Shown here piece after piece: positions 56,390-64,000 of a stretch of DNA of 64,000 nucleotides. The number at the start of each line of letters is the position of its first letter. Position 1 is the stretch's first letter. The notes below the pieces were generated by a model. It was not told the origin of the DNA. It saw only the letters and a list, made by a program, of their open reading frames with translations, and ran no database searches. Both the position numbers and the translations under genes were made by a program. Source of the DNA: Candidatus Pacearchaeota archaeon (GTDB lineage: Archaea; Nanobdellota; Nanobdellia; Pacearchaeales; GW2011-AR1); the NCBI GenBank assembly GCA_019659125.1, contig JAIFVX010000001.1:438097-502096 (forward strand), given 5' to 3'.

Positions 56390-59239
56390 CTAGATAAATT
56401 CATATTGCCGTTTCTTGAAAGGGTTGCCATAGACATACACATAATAAATGCTGCCAATTATGACGAGCATTAAGAGCAACACAATAATCCAGAACCATTT
56501 AGTAGTCAGTACGGATACCTTTGATAATGCTGAACCTGTGCTATTGGTTGCCGTGGTTGTGTCAGAAGCAATAGCTGCACCAGTAATCGCTGACCCCGTA
56601 AGAGCATTGATTTCTTCATGGATTGAAAGAACCGTTATGTTTGCCCGACTCCCTAAAACATTGTTGAAAGTTATCCGTACATCATAATAGCCATCATTAT
56701 CGAGGTCAAATCTTTGGTTCTGCCCAAGCATAAGTACTGCCGCTTGAGGTGTGCTGGCGACTATGATGCTTGCCTGGCTTGATGACAGGGTCATGAGTTG
56801 AAGAGCGTGGAGTGCACTGTTGATGGTAAATTGTATTTTGTCGCTCACATAGAGATATTGTGAATATCCACTTGCGAGTTGGGTCTGGTTAGCTATGAAT
56901 GTCCTATTGCCATCCGTAGTAACATCGATAAGAGAATCTGAATCTGAATCGGAATCTGAAGAGCCTGCCGATGACGAGTTGCTACCGCTGCCGCCACTAG
57001 TCGAGTCAGCAAGCGCGGATCCCGATACAAGGGCGCCTATCGTCGAGAAATGAGGGATTTTCAGTGCGATATAATTTCCAGTCGTATTGAGGAATGCGAC
57101 TGCCCCGTTGTCTGTCTTGCTCGCAGTGAATCCGCTCGTCGTGTTGACAAGCGATTGATAATAACTGCTGTTGTATTCAAGGAAGTCCTCGCCAAGATTA
57201 GAAGGCGAATCTCCTCTAGTCAAGTTCCAAGTCGGATTATTATTCTCATCATAGAGGATTGGAACTGAAATGTTAACATTAGCTGAATCATTGAGATACG
57301 AGGCACTCGTGGTTGTGTCGGAATAGGGCATAATAAGAGTTATATTGGAATACGAATCAACAGGGGCGAAACTTCCGAAATTCCAGGTGTCTTTGACTGC
57401 ACTGCCTGCAGGTTTCATTCTTCCAGAGGCATTCTCGCTGATAATGGAGTCCATGGGAGGCTGCTTCGCTGACATCATGTCATAATCATAATAAATAATT
57501 GACACGTTTGTCGACGTTATTTTTATTTCCATATTTACCTTGCCTACAAGCATTGCTTTTAGAGGGTTGAACCCAGAGGCATTGAATGAGGTTACCTCGC
57601 AACTTGTCGGTGCATTGGGCAAATCACAGGCTCCTCCTCGCGACAAAAGTCTGATTTGGATTGGTGTGCTTACGGTATCTACATCGTGTACAGTGCCATT
57701 ACCTTCAAATTTTCTGAATCCTTTTTCAGAGTTCAGAGATTTTATTGTGATGTTGACTTCGGAAGCGCTTGTGTTGATGTTTACTTCCTTTGGTGGGCTG
57801 TTGCTCGAGAATACCATGACTTTTGCATAGTTTGAATTATTCAGTAGTGGAAAATAAAACGACCCATTGACAACATCTTCAGGTGATATGATATAGATAG
57901 TAGTGCCTGTTCCAGTATTTCTGTTCTTGACTTTGATATTTGCGTTTATATTCTGGGTGACAGCTGCACCAGTTGAATTGATGATATTGATTTTCATCAT
58001 AGAAATATTGATGGAGACTCCTCCCGTCGAACTATTTCTATAATTCCCTGCGAGCGTATACAAGGTAATGTTTGCTTGAAGGTTGTCGATGGTTGTTATG
58101 TTCTGGAACGCGGCAAGGTTGTTTGCACTTCCAGGATTTGCAGCAGCATTACCCAAAGATGCATTCTTTGCGTAGAACTCTAGCATGTATCCAGTCCCAT
58201 TAAGAAGAGATATATTATAGTATGCTACGCAGCCTCCATAGAGTGGATGGTTTGCCCCATTTGTTACATTCACTATGGTGGATAGCTGGGTTTCGCTGTT
58301 TGAGCTCCCATCATCAGCGCTTCTTGAAGGGATGAAGTTCCCGGCTGCAGTCGTCCAGGGAAGCATCTTTAGCCTGATTGAGGTTATATTTACCATACTG
58401 TTATTTGCTCCTGGTGCAATGTTGATACAGCCATGAACACTTACCTTGCGCATAATGAGGCTCTGACTCATGCTGACAACACTTCCTGGTGCTGCCTGTG
58501 TGATGTTGATAGTGGCTGACTTCGGAGATGCAGGACAACTAGTATCATTCATTAAATCTCTTCTGCTTGCATTATTAGGATCACATCCTAAAGGATCAAA
58601 AAGGAATCCAAAATTAGTGCCAAAGAACGATGGCATTCTGAAGAATGACAGGGTATAGGCCCTGTTTGCAGGAACGACAAGAGTTCCACTCGTTATCTTT
58701 GCCATGAAGTTTCCATCGACAGGATATCCGAGGGCCTGGTCGATGAGCTCCCATCCAAAAGAGACCTGGCTTGTTCCATTGGTTGCGTTGAAGTTGATGG
58801 TGACTGCAGGCTGCATATAGAAAGTGCCTCCATTCAGAGACATGTCAAATGCTCCTGAATCAAATCCACCATAGAACACTGGCGCAGGGAAGTCAGGCAG
58901 TATGGATCCAACTTGGGTCGCTATATTGTTGTTATACGCGATGGTACTCAAGCGATAGCCTCTGAAGGCAGCTGATGTGTTAATGTTGGTAAGCATGAAA
59001 TATCCTGATGCATTGGTGAGTGTCGATGATAGTGCTGTTGTTGTGGGAGGTGCAGTGGGCGAATCAGAAATACCATAGATAGTCACATTAGTGCCATTCA
59101 CATACGCACTGTCATTCTTCACGTATCCTGTGAATGTAAAGTTTGAGATCTCGGTTGCGCTTGCAATTCCTAGAAGAGAGAAAATACTAAGAGCTACAAA
59201 AATTATTACGCCAACAGTTTGACCTCGACACGACCTCAT
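56390..59239 (-). CDS. Large surface glycoprotein-like protein with C-terminal membrane anchor
   Basis: I start at MRSCRGQTVGVIIFVALSIF (signal peptide), 28 nt from TATA TTTTTAAAG, not at the ORF-track ATG. The roughly 949-residue protein has an N-terminal carboxypeptidase-regulatory-like fold (FTFTGYVKNDSAYVNGTNVT), many N-x-S/T sequons, a Ser/Asp low-complexity stalk (SSSAGSSDSDSDSDSLIDVT), and a final transmembrane helix followed by basic residues (WFWIIVLLLMLVIIGSIYYV; KKRQYEFI). Probably an S-layer-type or cell-surface protein. No enzyme motif seen. Confidence 0.7.
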   Translation of the reverse strand: MRSCRGQTVGVIIFVALSIFSLLGIASATEISNFTFTGYVKNDSAYVNGTNVTIYGISDSPTAPPTTTALSSTLTNASGYFMLTNINTSAAFRGYRLSTIAYNNNIATQVGSILPDFPAPVFYGGFDSGAFDMSLNGGTFYMQPAVTINFNATNGTSQVSFGWELIDQALGYPVDGNFMAKITSGTLVVPANRAYTLSFFRMPSFFGTNFGFLFDPLGCDPNNASRRDLMNDTSCPASPKSATINITQAAPGSVVSMSQSLIMRKVSVHGCINIAPGANNSMVNITSIRLKMLPWTTAAGNFIPSRSADDGSSNSETQLSTIVNVTNGANHPLYGGCVAYYNISLLNGTGYMLEFYAKNASLGNAAANPGSANNLAAFQNITTIDNLQANITLYTLAGNYRNSSTGGVSINISMMKINIINSTGAAVTQNINANIKVKNRNTGTGTTIYIISPEDVVNGSFYFPLLNNSNYAKVMVFSSNSPPKEVNINTSASEVNITIKSLNSEKGFRKFEGNGTVHDVDTVSTPIQIRLLSRGGACDLPNAPTSCEVTSFNASGFNPLKAMLVGKVNMEIKITSTNVSIIYYDYDMMSAKQPPMDSIISENASGRMKPAGSAVKDTWNFGSFAPVDSYSNITLIMPYSDTTTSASYLNDSANVNISVPILYDENNNPTWNLTRGDSPSNLGEDFLEYNSSYYQSLVNTTSGFTASKTDNGAVAFLNTTGNYIALKIPHFSTIGALVSGSALADSTSGGSGSNSSSAGSSDSDSDSDSLIDVTTDGNRTFIANQTQLASGYSQYLYVSDKIQFTINSALHALQLMTLSSSQASIIVASTPQAAVLMLGQNQRFDLDNDGYYDVRITFNNVLGSRANITVLSIHEEINALTGSAITGAAIASDTTTATNSTGSALSKVSVLTTKWFWIIVLLLMLVIIGSIYYVYVYGNPFKKRQYEFI

Positions 59240-59327
59240 TTTTGTAATGGTCGATATCACTTTTACTTTAAAAATCCTTCGAGGCATGTGTAAAGGTTTA
59301 TAAGAAGTCCGTTTGTCTCAGTGCTAC

Positions 59328-59399
59328 GCCTCTATAGCTCAGTGGTAGAGTACAAGTTTCGTAAACTTGGGGTCCCGGGTTCAATCCCCGGTAGAGGCT
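59328..59399 (+). tRNA. tRNA-Thr, anticodon CGT
   Basis: A clover-leaf folds: acceptor GCCTCTA/TAGAGGC, D arm GCTC-AGTGGTA-GAGT, anticodon stem CAAGT/ACTTG around loop TTCGTAA, and T arm CCGGG-TTCAATC-CCCGG. The anticodon CGT decodes ACG (Thr). The discriminator base T fits archaeal tRNA-Thr. No intron, and CCA is not encoded. TATA GGTTTATAAG lies about 26 nt upstream. Confidence 0.95.
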
Positions 59400-59403
59400 T
59401 TTT
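59399..59403 (+). terminator. Short T-run terminator of the tRNA gene
   Basis: Five T directly after the acceptor stem (GGCTTTTTATC) form the expected archaeal terminator for the tRNA. The T-run overlaps the stop codon of the convergent protein gene. Confidence 0.55.
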
Positions 59404-59790
59404 ATCTAAGAATGTACTCTCGTTGAAGGATCCAGCAGACGTGCTTTTCTCTTATTGTTTGTGCCTTGGCCTCTCTTATCTCAGAAAGGAAAAGTTTGAC
59501 TTCTTCTTTGTTGGCCACAATTTCAAGCCCTCCCTGGGTGTCGACCTTAAGCTTGAATTGCCTTTTCTTATCATCTCCGACAATAATTTCGCTTCCTTCA
59601 GGACCAGCTAGACTACTTTGATTCTGAACGTTGTAATGCTGATAATTCTTTCCTGACTTTGTAGGTTCTAACATATATGGTCCCACATACGTGCTAAGTC
59701 TCTCATGGAGAGGTTTTTCAGTATCGACCTTGAGAACTTCCCAAAGACTCTCTTGCTTCCTTCCTTAAGACTATAGTATCTAATGACCAT
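59402..59790 (-). pseudogene. Hypothetical protein gene probably broken by a frameshift near its start
   Basis: The ORF track gives only the last 94 residues (GTG start). The same frame is open further upstream and reads LWEVLKVDTEKPLHERLSTY before it, yet that frame has no start codon before a TAA. A leaderless ATG, 25 nt from TATA CTTAAATAAAG, begins MVIRYYSLKEG in another frame. Joining the two needs a one-base shift in AAGGAAGGAAGCAAG. The full protein would be about 125 residues (ends EKHVCWILQREYILR). Pseudogene, sequencing slip or frameshifting are all possible. Confidence 0.45.
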
Positions 59791-59893
59791 AATTTACAAA
59801 GCATATTTCTTTATTTAAGGATTATCGTGTTCAACAAATCATAGAAAATTTTAAAAAGTGGACACACTGTTATGGTGCAGTAAAAAAGAGAAC

Positions 59894-60187
59894 ATGACAA
59901 GTAGCAGAGATTTAACACGATATCAAAGGGGAGAGGGTGCAGCGGAAGTTGCCGATGCATTTGCGAAGATTGTTTCTGGCGGCAAGCCAGGGTATAAGAC
60001 TGTCATCGAAAAGAAGGTTTTTCCTCCAAAGTGCGTTAATTGCGGGCGCGGCGGAGATAATGGCCAGAAGTTCTGTCCTCAATGCGGAGGAAAGATGGTT
60101 GTCCCTTTGACAAACTGCCCTGGATGCGACAAGCCCATTGATGATGCGGAGAAATTCTGCACCGAATGTGGTCATAAGCTCAAATAA
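59894..60187 (+). CDS. Double zinc-ribbon protein
   Basis: I start at MTSSRDLTRYQRGEGAAEVA (97 residues) because the ORF-track GTG start covers the TATA-like ATTTTAAAAAG. Two zinc ribbons follow a helical region: CVNCGRGGDNGQKFCPQCGG, then CPGCDKPIDDAEKFCTECGH. Such DZANK-type modules bind nucleic acid or protein partners. It is followed 33 nt later by argS. Confidence 0.72.
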   Translation: MTSSRDLTRYQRGEGAAEVADAFAKIVSGGKPGYKTVIEKKVFPPKCVNCGRGGDNGQKFCPQCGGKMVVPLTNCPGCDKPIDDAEKFCTECGHKLK

Positions 60188-60220
60188 ATAGATTTATTAA
60201 TTCTCAGAGTAAAAAGGTGT

Positions 60221-61900
60221 ATGAAGCAGGAAGTTATCAGCGCGTTATCTTCAACAGGCCTCTCGAAGAGCGAGATAGAATCTTTGGTTGAAGTTCCTAA
60301 GGATGAGAACCTAGGGGATTACGCATTTCCCACCTTTGCTCTTGCCAAGAAGCTTAAGAAGAACCCAGTTGAGGTTGCCAAGGATCTTGCAAAGAATATA
60401 AAATCCAACGAATTTGAGAAAGTAGAGGCAACAGGGCCGTATGTGAATTTCTTCGTCAGCAAAAAAATCCTCGCAGAAAGGACTCTTCCTCCTATTCAGT
60501 TCCAGGGGGACAAATATGGGTCTTCTTCCCTGGGAAGGAATAAGAAGATAGTCATAGAGATGTCATCTCCTAACATAGCAAAGCCGTTTGGAATAGGCCA
60601 TCTCCGTTCGACAATCATTGGCAATTCTCTTGCAAAGATAGCCTCATTTCTTGGATATACGGTGACAACTATAAATTATCTGGGTGACTGGGGAACTCCA
60701 TTTGGAAAGCTTATCGCAGGGTACAAGGAGTTAGGCAATGAGAAAAAGTTCAAGAAAGATCCCATTAAGCATCTCTATGATATATATGTAGAGATAAGCA
60801 AGAAAGAGGAATATGAGAAGAAGGGAAGGGAATGGTTCAAGAGGCTTGAACAGGGAGACAAAGAGGCTTTAAGGATATGGAAATTGTTCAAATCCGTCAG
60901 TTTAAAGGAGTTTGATGAAATCTATAAAATGTTGACTGTGAAATTTGATGTCATTTCAGGAGAGTCCAACTATAACACGAAGATGGATGCCGTTCTCGAG
61001 GACTTAAAGAAAAAAAAGCTGTTGAAGGAAAGTGAAGGTGCGCTTATAGTTGACCTGGAGAAGTATGGTCTGGGAGTGTCATTAATACAAAAATCTGATG
61101 GAGCAACCTTGTATGTTACACGAGATTTGGCGGCGGCACTCGACCGTAAAAAGGAATACGGATTTGACAGGATGATTTATGAAGTGGGTGCGGAGCAGAA
61201 GCTTCACTTCAAGCAGTTATTTAAGATACTAGAATTGCTTGGGTATTCATGGGCCCAAGAGTGCGTGCATGTTGATCACGGATTATATTTGGACTCTGAC
61301 GGTAAGAAATTTTCGACAAGAAAAGGGAAGACTGTTTTCATGAAGGATATCCTCGAAGAGACGAAAGAGCTTGCACGAGAAGAGATTGTGAAGCGGGAGA
61401 AAGTTCCTAAAAATGAACGTGAGAAAAGAGCGGCGGCAATAGCACTCGCGGCGATATTTTATGGAGACTTGAAGAACAACAGGGTTCATGATATGATTTT
61501 TGACCTTGAAAGGTTTTTGGCGTTTGAAGGAGATACGGGCCCGTATCTGTTGTACACCTATGCGCGGGCGAAAAGCATTCTTTCAAAGCCGGCAAAGTAC
61601 CAAGGCAATCTCGATTATACAGGAAAATACTCATTAGATTATGATGGTGTGGAAAAGAAACTTTTAGTCAAGCTTTCTCGCTTCCCCGAGATTGTCGTAC
61701 ATGCCTATAATGATCTATCCCCCCATATCATAGCGAACTATGCGTACGAGCTTGCCCAACTTTTCAATGAATTCTACCATTCCCATCCAGTCATTGGCTC
61801 TGACAATGAGCTGTTTAGGCTGCAGCTTGTATTTGTCTCCTCGCAAGTGTTGAAGAATGCATTGTCTCTGCTAGGCATTCCCGTGCTAGAGAAAATGTAG
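60221..61900 (+). CDS. argS: Arginyl-tRNA synthetase
   Basis: Class I synthetase charging tRNA-Arg. The N-terminal Add-1 domain (residues 1-90) is followed by the HIGH-type motif GIGHLRST (HLRS at 127-130), and the KMSKS equivalent is KKFSTRKGKTV. The C-terminal DALR anticodon-binding domain (FLAFEGDTGPYLLYTYARAK; HIIANYAYELAQLFNEFYHS) completes the 559 residues, a normal size. Confidence 0.97.
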   Translation: MKQEVISALSSTGLSKSEIESLVEVPKDENLGDYAFPTFALAKKLKKNPVEVAKDLAKNIKSNEFEKVEATGPYVNFFVSKKILAERTLPPIQFQGDKYGSSSLGRNKKIVIEMSSPNIAKPFGIGHLRSTIIGNSLAKIASFLGYTVTTINYLGDWGTPFGKLIAGYKELGNEKKFKKDPIKHLYDIYVEISKKEEYEKKGREWFKRLEQGDKEALRIWKLFKSVSLKEFDEIYKMLTVKFDVISGESNYNTKMDAVLEDLKKKKLLKESEGALIVDLEKYGLGVSLIQKSDGATLYVTRDLAAALDRKKEYGFDRMIYEVGAEQKLHFKQLFKILELLGYSWAQECVHVDHGLYLDSDGKKFSTRKGKTVFMKDILEETKELAREEIVKREKVPKNEREKRAAAIALAAIFYGDLKNNRVHDMIFDLERFLAFEGDTGPYLLYTYARAKSILSKPAKYQGNLDYTGKYSLDYDGVEKKLLVKLSRFPEIVVHAYNDLSPHIIANYAYELAQLFNEFYHSHPVIGSDNELFRLQLVFVSSQVLKNALSLLGIPVLEKM

Positions 61901-61939
61901 TACAATAATTCTTAAATAGCCCTCATAAGAGCTATAGAT

Positions 61940-62089
61940 ATGGACATGACTGAAATATTGCTTGCAAACGGATTCTTCCTTGCAGTAATTCTTCTTATCA
62001 TGCTCGTCATCTTTGCTACGAGCAGGCCTAAAAGAAGACGAGTGAAAGAGGATCTAAAGAAGATTAAAGACCAGGTGGAGGAAGAATGA
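61940..62089 (+). CDS. Small membrane protein with basic tail
   Basis: A 49-residue gene missed by the ORF track: MDMTEILLANGFFLAVILLI followed by a basic helix KRRRVKEDLKKIKDQVEEE. TATA CTTAAATAG lies about 26 nt before the first ATG. It overlaps the next gene by 4 nt (ATGA), so they are co-translated. One transmembrane helix; function unknown. Confidence 0.55.
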   Translation: MDMTEILLANGFFLAVILLIMLVIFATSRPKRRRVKEDLKKIKDQVEEE

Positions 62090-62427
62090 GCTGGTATCAT
62101 CCTCCAGGCATCACCATTGAATTGACCCATGACCAATTTACTCAGGCAAGAAAAATGATTTTAGAGATGGCAAAGGATGTGCGTCATTTTCATGGGGAAT
62201 GGGTGGGCCATGAAGCACAGGCATCTACCTACTATATGACTCGGGGAAAAGATGATTTCTCGATCCGTATGGACTCGGGATATAGGCTCGATGGAAGGAT
62301 CCCCGATGCTCATAATCGATATAAGGCCTCATTTGATATCATGACTCTTGATGCCTTATGCGCTCAGGAAGTCGAGGCGGACATTTCTTCAATTCTTCGC
62401 GCTGTGCTCCAGAATGAAGGGAAATAA
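62086..62427 (+). CDS. Hypothetical protein
   Basis: Unrecognised 113-residue soluble protein (MSWYHPPGITIELTHDQFTQ; ARKMILEMAKDVRHFHGEWV; FDIMTLDALCAQEVEADISS), mixed alpha/beta with several His. It is translated with the small membrane protein upstream, so the pair may form a membrane-tethered complex. Confidence 0.5.
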   Translation: MSWYHPPGITIELTHDQFTQARKMILEMAKDVRHFHGEWVGHEAQASTYYMTRGKDDFSIRMDSGYRLDGRIPDAHNRYKASFDIMTLDALCAQEVEADISSILRAVLQNEGK

Positions 62428-62480
62428 AACCCCATCCAGGTGGATCGCGTTTCAACACTGACTAATAATCTTTATATAAG

Positions 62481-62505
62481 AGAACGACTGTATAATATTT
62501 TGTGA
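62481..62505 (+). promoter_or_regulatory. Duplicated promoter/start element, copy 1
   Basis: The 25 nt starting AGAACGACTGTATAATATTT and running into the GTG start codon are identical to copy 2. A TATA-like TTTATATAAG precedes it directly. Confidence 0.75.
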
Positions 62506-63308
62506 GATCTCGTCTTTTATTTGCTATCTTAATTGTTTGCATGCTATGCGTGTGTATTAGCTTTGCCTGGGCAGAAGATGAAGATCATGATAAAAAAGAG
62601 CTGGAAAAGAGGCAACAAGAACTGGAGAAGAAACAAGCAAAGGATTTGGAAGAGGCTGAGAAAAAGCTTGAGGAGCAGCTGAGAAAGCTTCAAGATGATC
62701 CCATCATCCAAGATAATGACACGATTCCTTTCAATGAAACAAACCAGACTGAAATCGTTGAGAATATAACCAATTCCACTGATAACAATAGCACGGATCA
62801 AAACACCACGATTACAGATACAAATCAGACTGTGAATACAACTACTACAAATACAACAACTCTAAACAATACCTTTCAAAACCAGACCGTGCAGAATGTC
62901 ACGACAAACAATAATACTCAACAAAACGTAACTCAAAACACAACACAGCAGAATCAAACTGCACAAACACAGCAAAGCACCACTACGCAGACTTCTTCCA
63001 GTGGAGGTGGTAGTAGTGGTGGGGGCAGCTCTGGAGGCGGCGGTGGCGGATCAAGCTCTTCTTCTAGTCCAACAAATGAGGTAAGAACAACCACTCTTGA
63101 TTCATCTCCAGTCAATCCTTTTACTACGCTTAATGGGACGGCACCCTTAGCGTCTCAAGTCAAATCCAATACTTCGTTCAATGCTACGGCATTTATTAAG
63201 AATGGAGCAGTACAGGAGACAACTAAAAAAAGAAACTTTACTCCCCTTATCATTATTTCTGTCGTGCTTGCCGCCATAGCCTTTGCAGTGTTCTCCAAGA
63301 AACATTAA
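62502..63308 (+). CDS. Secreted low-complexity Thr/Asn/Ser-rich protein with C-terminal anchor
   Basis: A GTG-initiated 268-residue protein: signal peptide (LLFAILIVCMLCVCISFAWA), charged coiled stretch (KKELEKRQQELEKKQAKDLE), a long N-x-T-rich region (NTTIDTNQTVNTTTTNTTTL-like) with many potential N-glycosylation sites, a Ser/Gly linker (GGGSSGGGSSGGGGGGSSSS), and a final transmembrane helix (FTPLIIISVVLAAIAFAVFS). Possibly a cell-surface stalk protein. Confidence 0.7.
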   Translation: MRSRLLFAILIVCMLCVCISFAWAEDEDHDKKELEKRQQELEKKQAKDLEEAEKKLEEQLRKLQDDPIIQDNDTIPFNETNQTEIVENITNSTDNNSTDQNTTITDTNQTVNTTTTNTTTLNNTFQNQTVQNVTTNNNTQQNVTQNTTQQNQTAQTQQSTTTQTSSSGGGSSGGGSSGGGGGGSSSSSSPTNEVRTTTLDSSPVNPFTTLNGTAPLASQVKSNTSFNATAFIKNGAVQETTKKRNFTPLIIISVVLAAIAFAVFSKKH

Positions 63309-63328
63309 AGCACTAATGTTTATATATC

Positions 63329-63353
63329 AGAACGACTGTATAATATTTTGTGA
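63329..63353 (+). promoter_or_regulatory. Duplicated promoter/start element, copy 2
   Basis: Identical to copy 1 over 25 nt, preceded by GTTTATATATC. It places the next gene's GTG start at the same distance from its TATA box. Confidence 0.75.
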
Positions 63354-64000
63354 AGTCTTGTTGGATGTTACTCTTCTTAGTTCTTTGTACCTTTGTTATA
63401 AATATTAGTTCTGCTTACGCCGAATATTCTTTCGTGCATGTGAATGTTAATATAATCAACGACGATTATGGAACTGCTGTTCCTGAAGATTTTCTTATAT
63501 CCTATCATGGAGCTAACCTCTCAGAAAACTTTGGGTCTGCAAGGTCAGAGAATACTATCCCTGTCTTTACAGGAATAATGTATAATTTTACACCTTCCTA
63601 TATTCCTTCTAATTACACCATTTCATATTCAAGTGGCTGCTCAAGAGACCTCATGACTGGGGAAAATGCTACGTGCATGATTACTCTTGATGATCCTCAA
63701 CCTCCTGCTCCTCAAGGAGAATGGTGTTATCAAGAAAATGCCCGGTTTTCAACATGGTGTGGTGGCATGAGTACCGGAAGCTACATCCATGAAGGCGCAT
63801 GGATGGATGGCAATTGGTCAAGGGACTCTAAGAGTAGTATTGGAGAATATTATGTGAATTACGCAAAACCAGCAAAGATCTTGAATACAAGTATCCTCAA
63901 AGTCAAAGACTTCAGGCCAGGAGATGAGATACACTTCGTCAATGAGGGGTTCTATACCATTCCGGCAGCATGTTTCAAAAGACAAACAGCAATACGGCTC
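63350..64000 (+). CDS. Secreted protein, 5' part (cut by window edge)
   Basis: Not in the ORF track because no stop is reached. A GTG-initiated frame of 217 codons is open to the end. It has a signal peptide (KSCWMLLFLVLCTFVINISS) and an outer domain with Cys (SGCSRDLMTG, ATCMITL, WCYQENA, STWCGGMS) and several N-x-S/T sequons. Function unknown; the shared promoter links it with the low-complexity secreted protein upstream. Confidence 0.68.
   Translation, partial: MKSCWMLLFLVLCTFVINISSAYAEYSFVHVNVNIINDDYGTAVPEDFLISYHGANLSENFGSARSENTIPVFTGIMYNFTPSYIPSNYTISYSSGCSRDLMTGENATCMITLDDPQPPAPQGEWCYQENARFSTWCGGMSTGSYIHEGAWMDGNWSRDSKSSIGEYYVNYAKPAKILNTSILKVKDFRPGDEIHFVNEGFYTIPAACFKRQTAIRL

Noticed and set aside
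61912-62136. Minus-strand 74-residue ORF over the small membrane gene
   Set aside because: The plus strand has a leaderless promoter and an ATGA overlap with the next gene, which is the more likely coding strand.
1-64000. rRNA genes, insertion sequences or prophage
   Set aside because: No transposase, integrase, phage structural gene or rRNA stretch was recognised anywhere in the window.

Overview
The window is a contiguous piece of an archaeal chromosome. The evidence is the family D DNA polymerase (both subunits) next to Orc1/Cdc6, RadA, an RPA-type OB-fold protein, split Hef helicase and nuclease genes, archaeal EF-1 beta, archaeal-type TyrRS and an Lhr-type helicase. Start codons typically sit about 25 nt downstream of TATA boxes, which indicates mostly leaderless mRNAs. 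PolD, the many short membrane and secreted proteins, pilin-like genes with class III signals and abundant small hypotheticals point to a DPANN-type lineage, with Woesearchaeota/Pacearchaeota-like as the best guess. This lineage call is inferred from gene content only. No rRNA or CRISPR array is present, and one tRNA (Thr, CGT) was found.

Layout. 0-8 kb: end of a dockerin-type surface protein, a MazG-like pyrophosphohydrolase, two tandem Tpa1/Ofd1-like oxygenases (one with degenerate metal ligands), radA, an RPA-like gene, EF-1 beta, a HIT-like protein lacking its histidine triad, a prepilin peptidase and an AI-2E/PerM-family exporter. 8-24 kb: a large type IV pilus-like locus. It has about twelve small pilin-like genes, ten of them in a tightly packed run on the minus strand, plus a double-module TadC/FlaJ-type platform protein, a secretion ATPase with a long N-terminal extension, two coiled-coil proteins, a large secreted Cys-rich protein and three paralogous membrane proteins. 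The prepilin peptidase at 6.3-7.2 kb would process the pilins.

24-36 kb: PRC-barrel, M50-like and M16 proteins, Hef split into helicase and nuclease genes, ThpR, a TGS GTPase, Nudix, TyrRS, a helix-turn-helix regulator with a membrane OB-fold partner, a serine beta-lactamase-fold protein and a TctA-like permease. 36.7-43.3 kb: a DNA replication block, orc1/cdc6 - polD small subunit - polD large subunit, read away from a probable replication origin at 42.97-43.25 kb. The origin has three ORB-like elements around an AT-rich core. 43.3-47.8 kb: PRC-barrel, SecB-like, PdeM-like phosphoesterase and Lhr helicase.

47.8-55.2 kb is the accessory part: small unrecognised genes, mostly with their own promoters, two coiled-coil winged-helix proteins, and several kinds of repeated short DNA element. 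These elements are a GC-rich hairpin fused to a TATA box, a 12-bp palindrome AAACAGCTGTTT, an AAGTTCG..TTAAC element, and an in-frame (CAGA)7 tract that could act as a phase-variation switch. The region also has a three-gene winged-helix/PLD-like operon. 55.2-64 kb: small membrane proteins, a 950-residue surface protein, tRNA-Thr, zinc-ribbon protein, ArgRS, and two secreted proteins driven by a duplicated promoter, the second running off the right edge.

The best candidates for undescribed biology are the accessory region with its shared promoter modules, the three-gene winged-helix/PLD-like operon, and the highly elaborated pilin array. Two genes appear to be broken by single-base frameshifts; sequencing error must be excluded for both.
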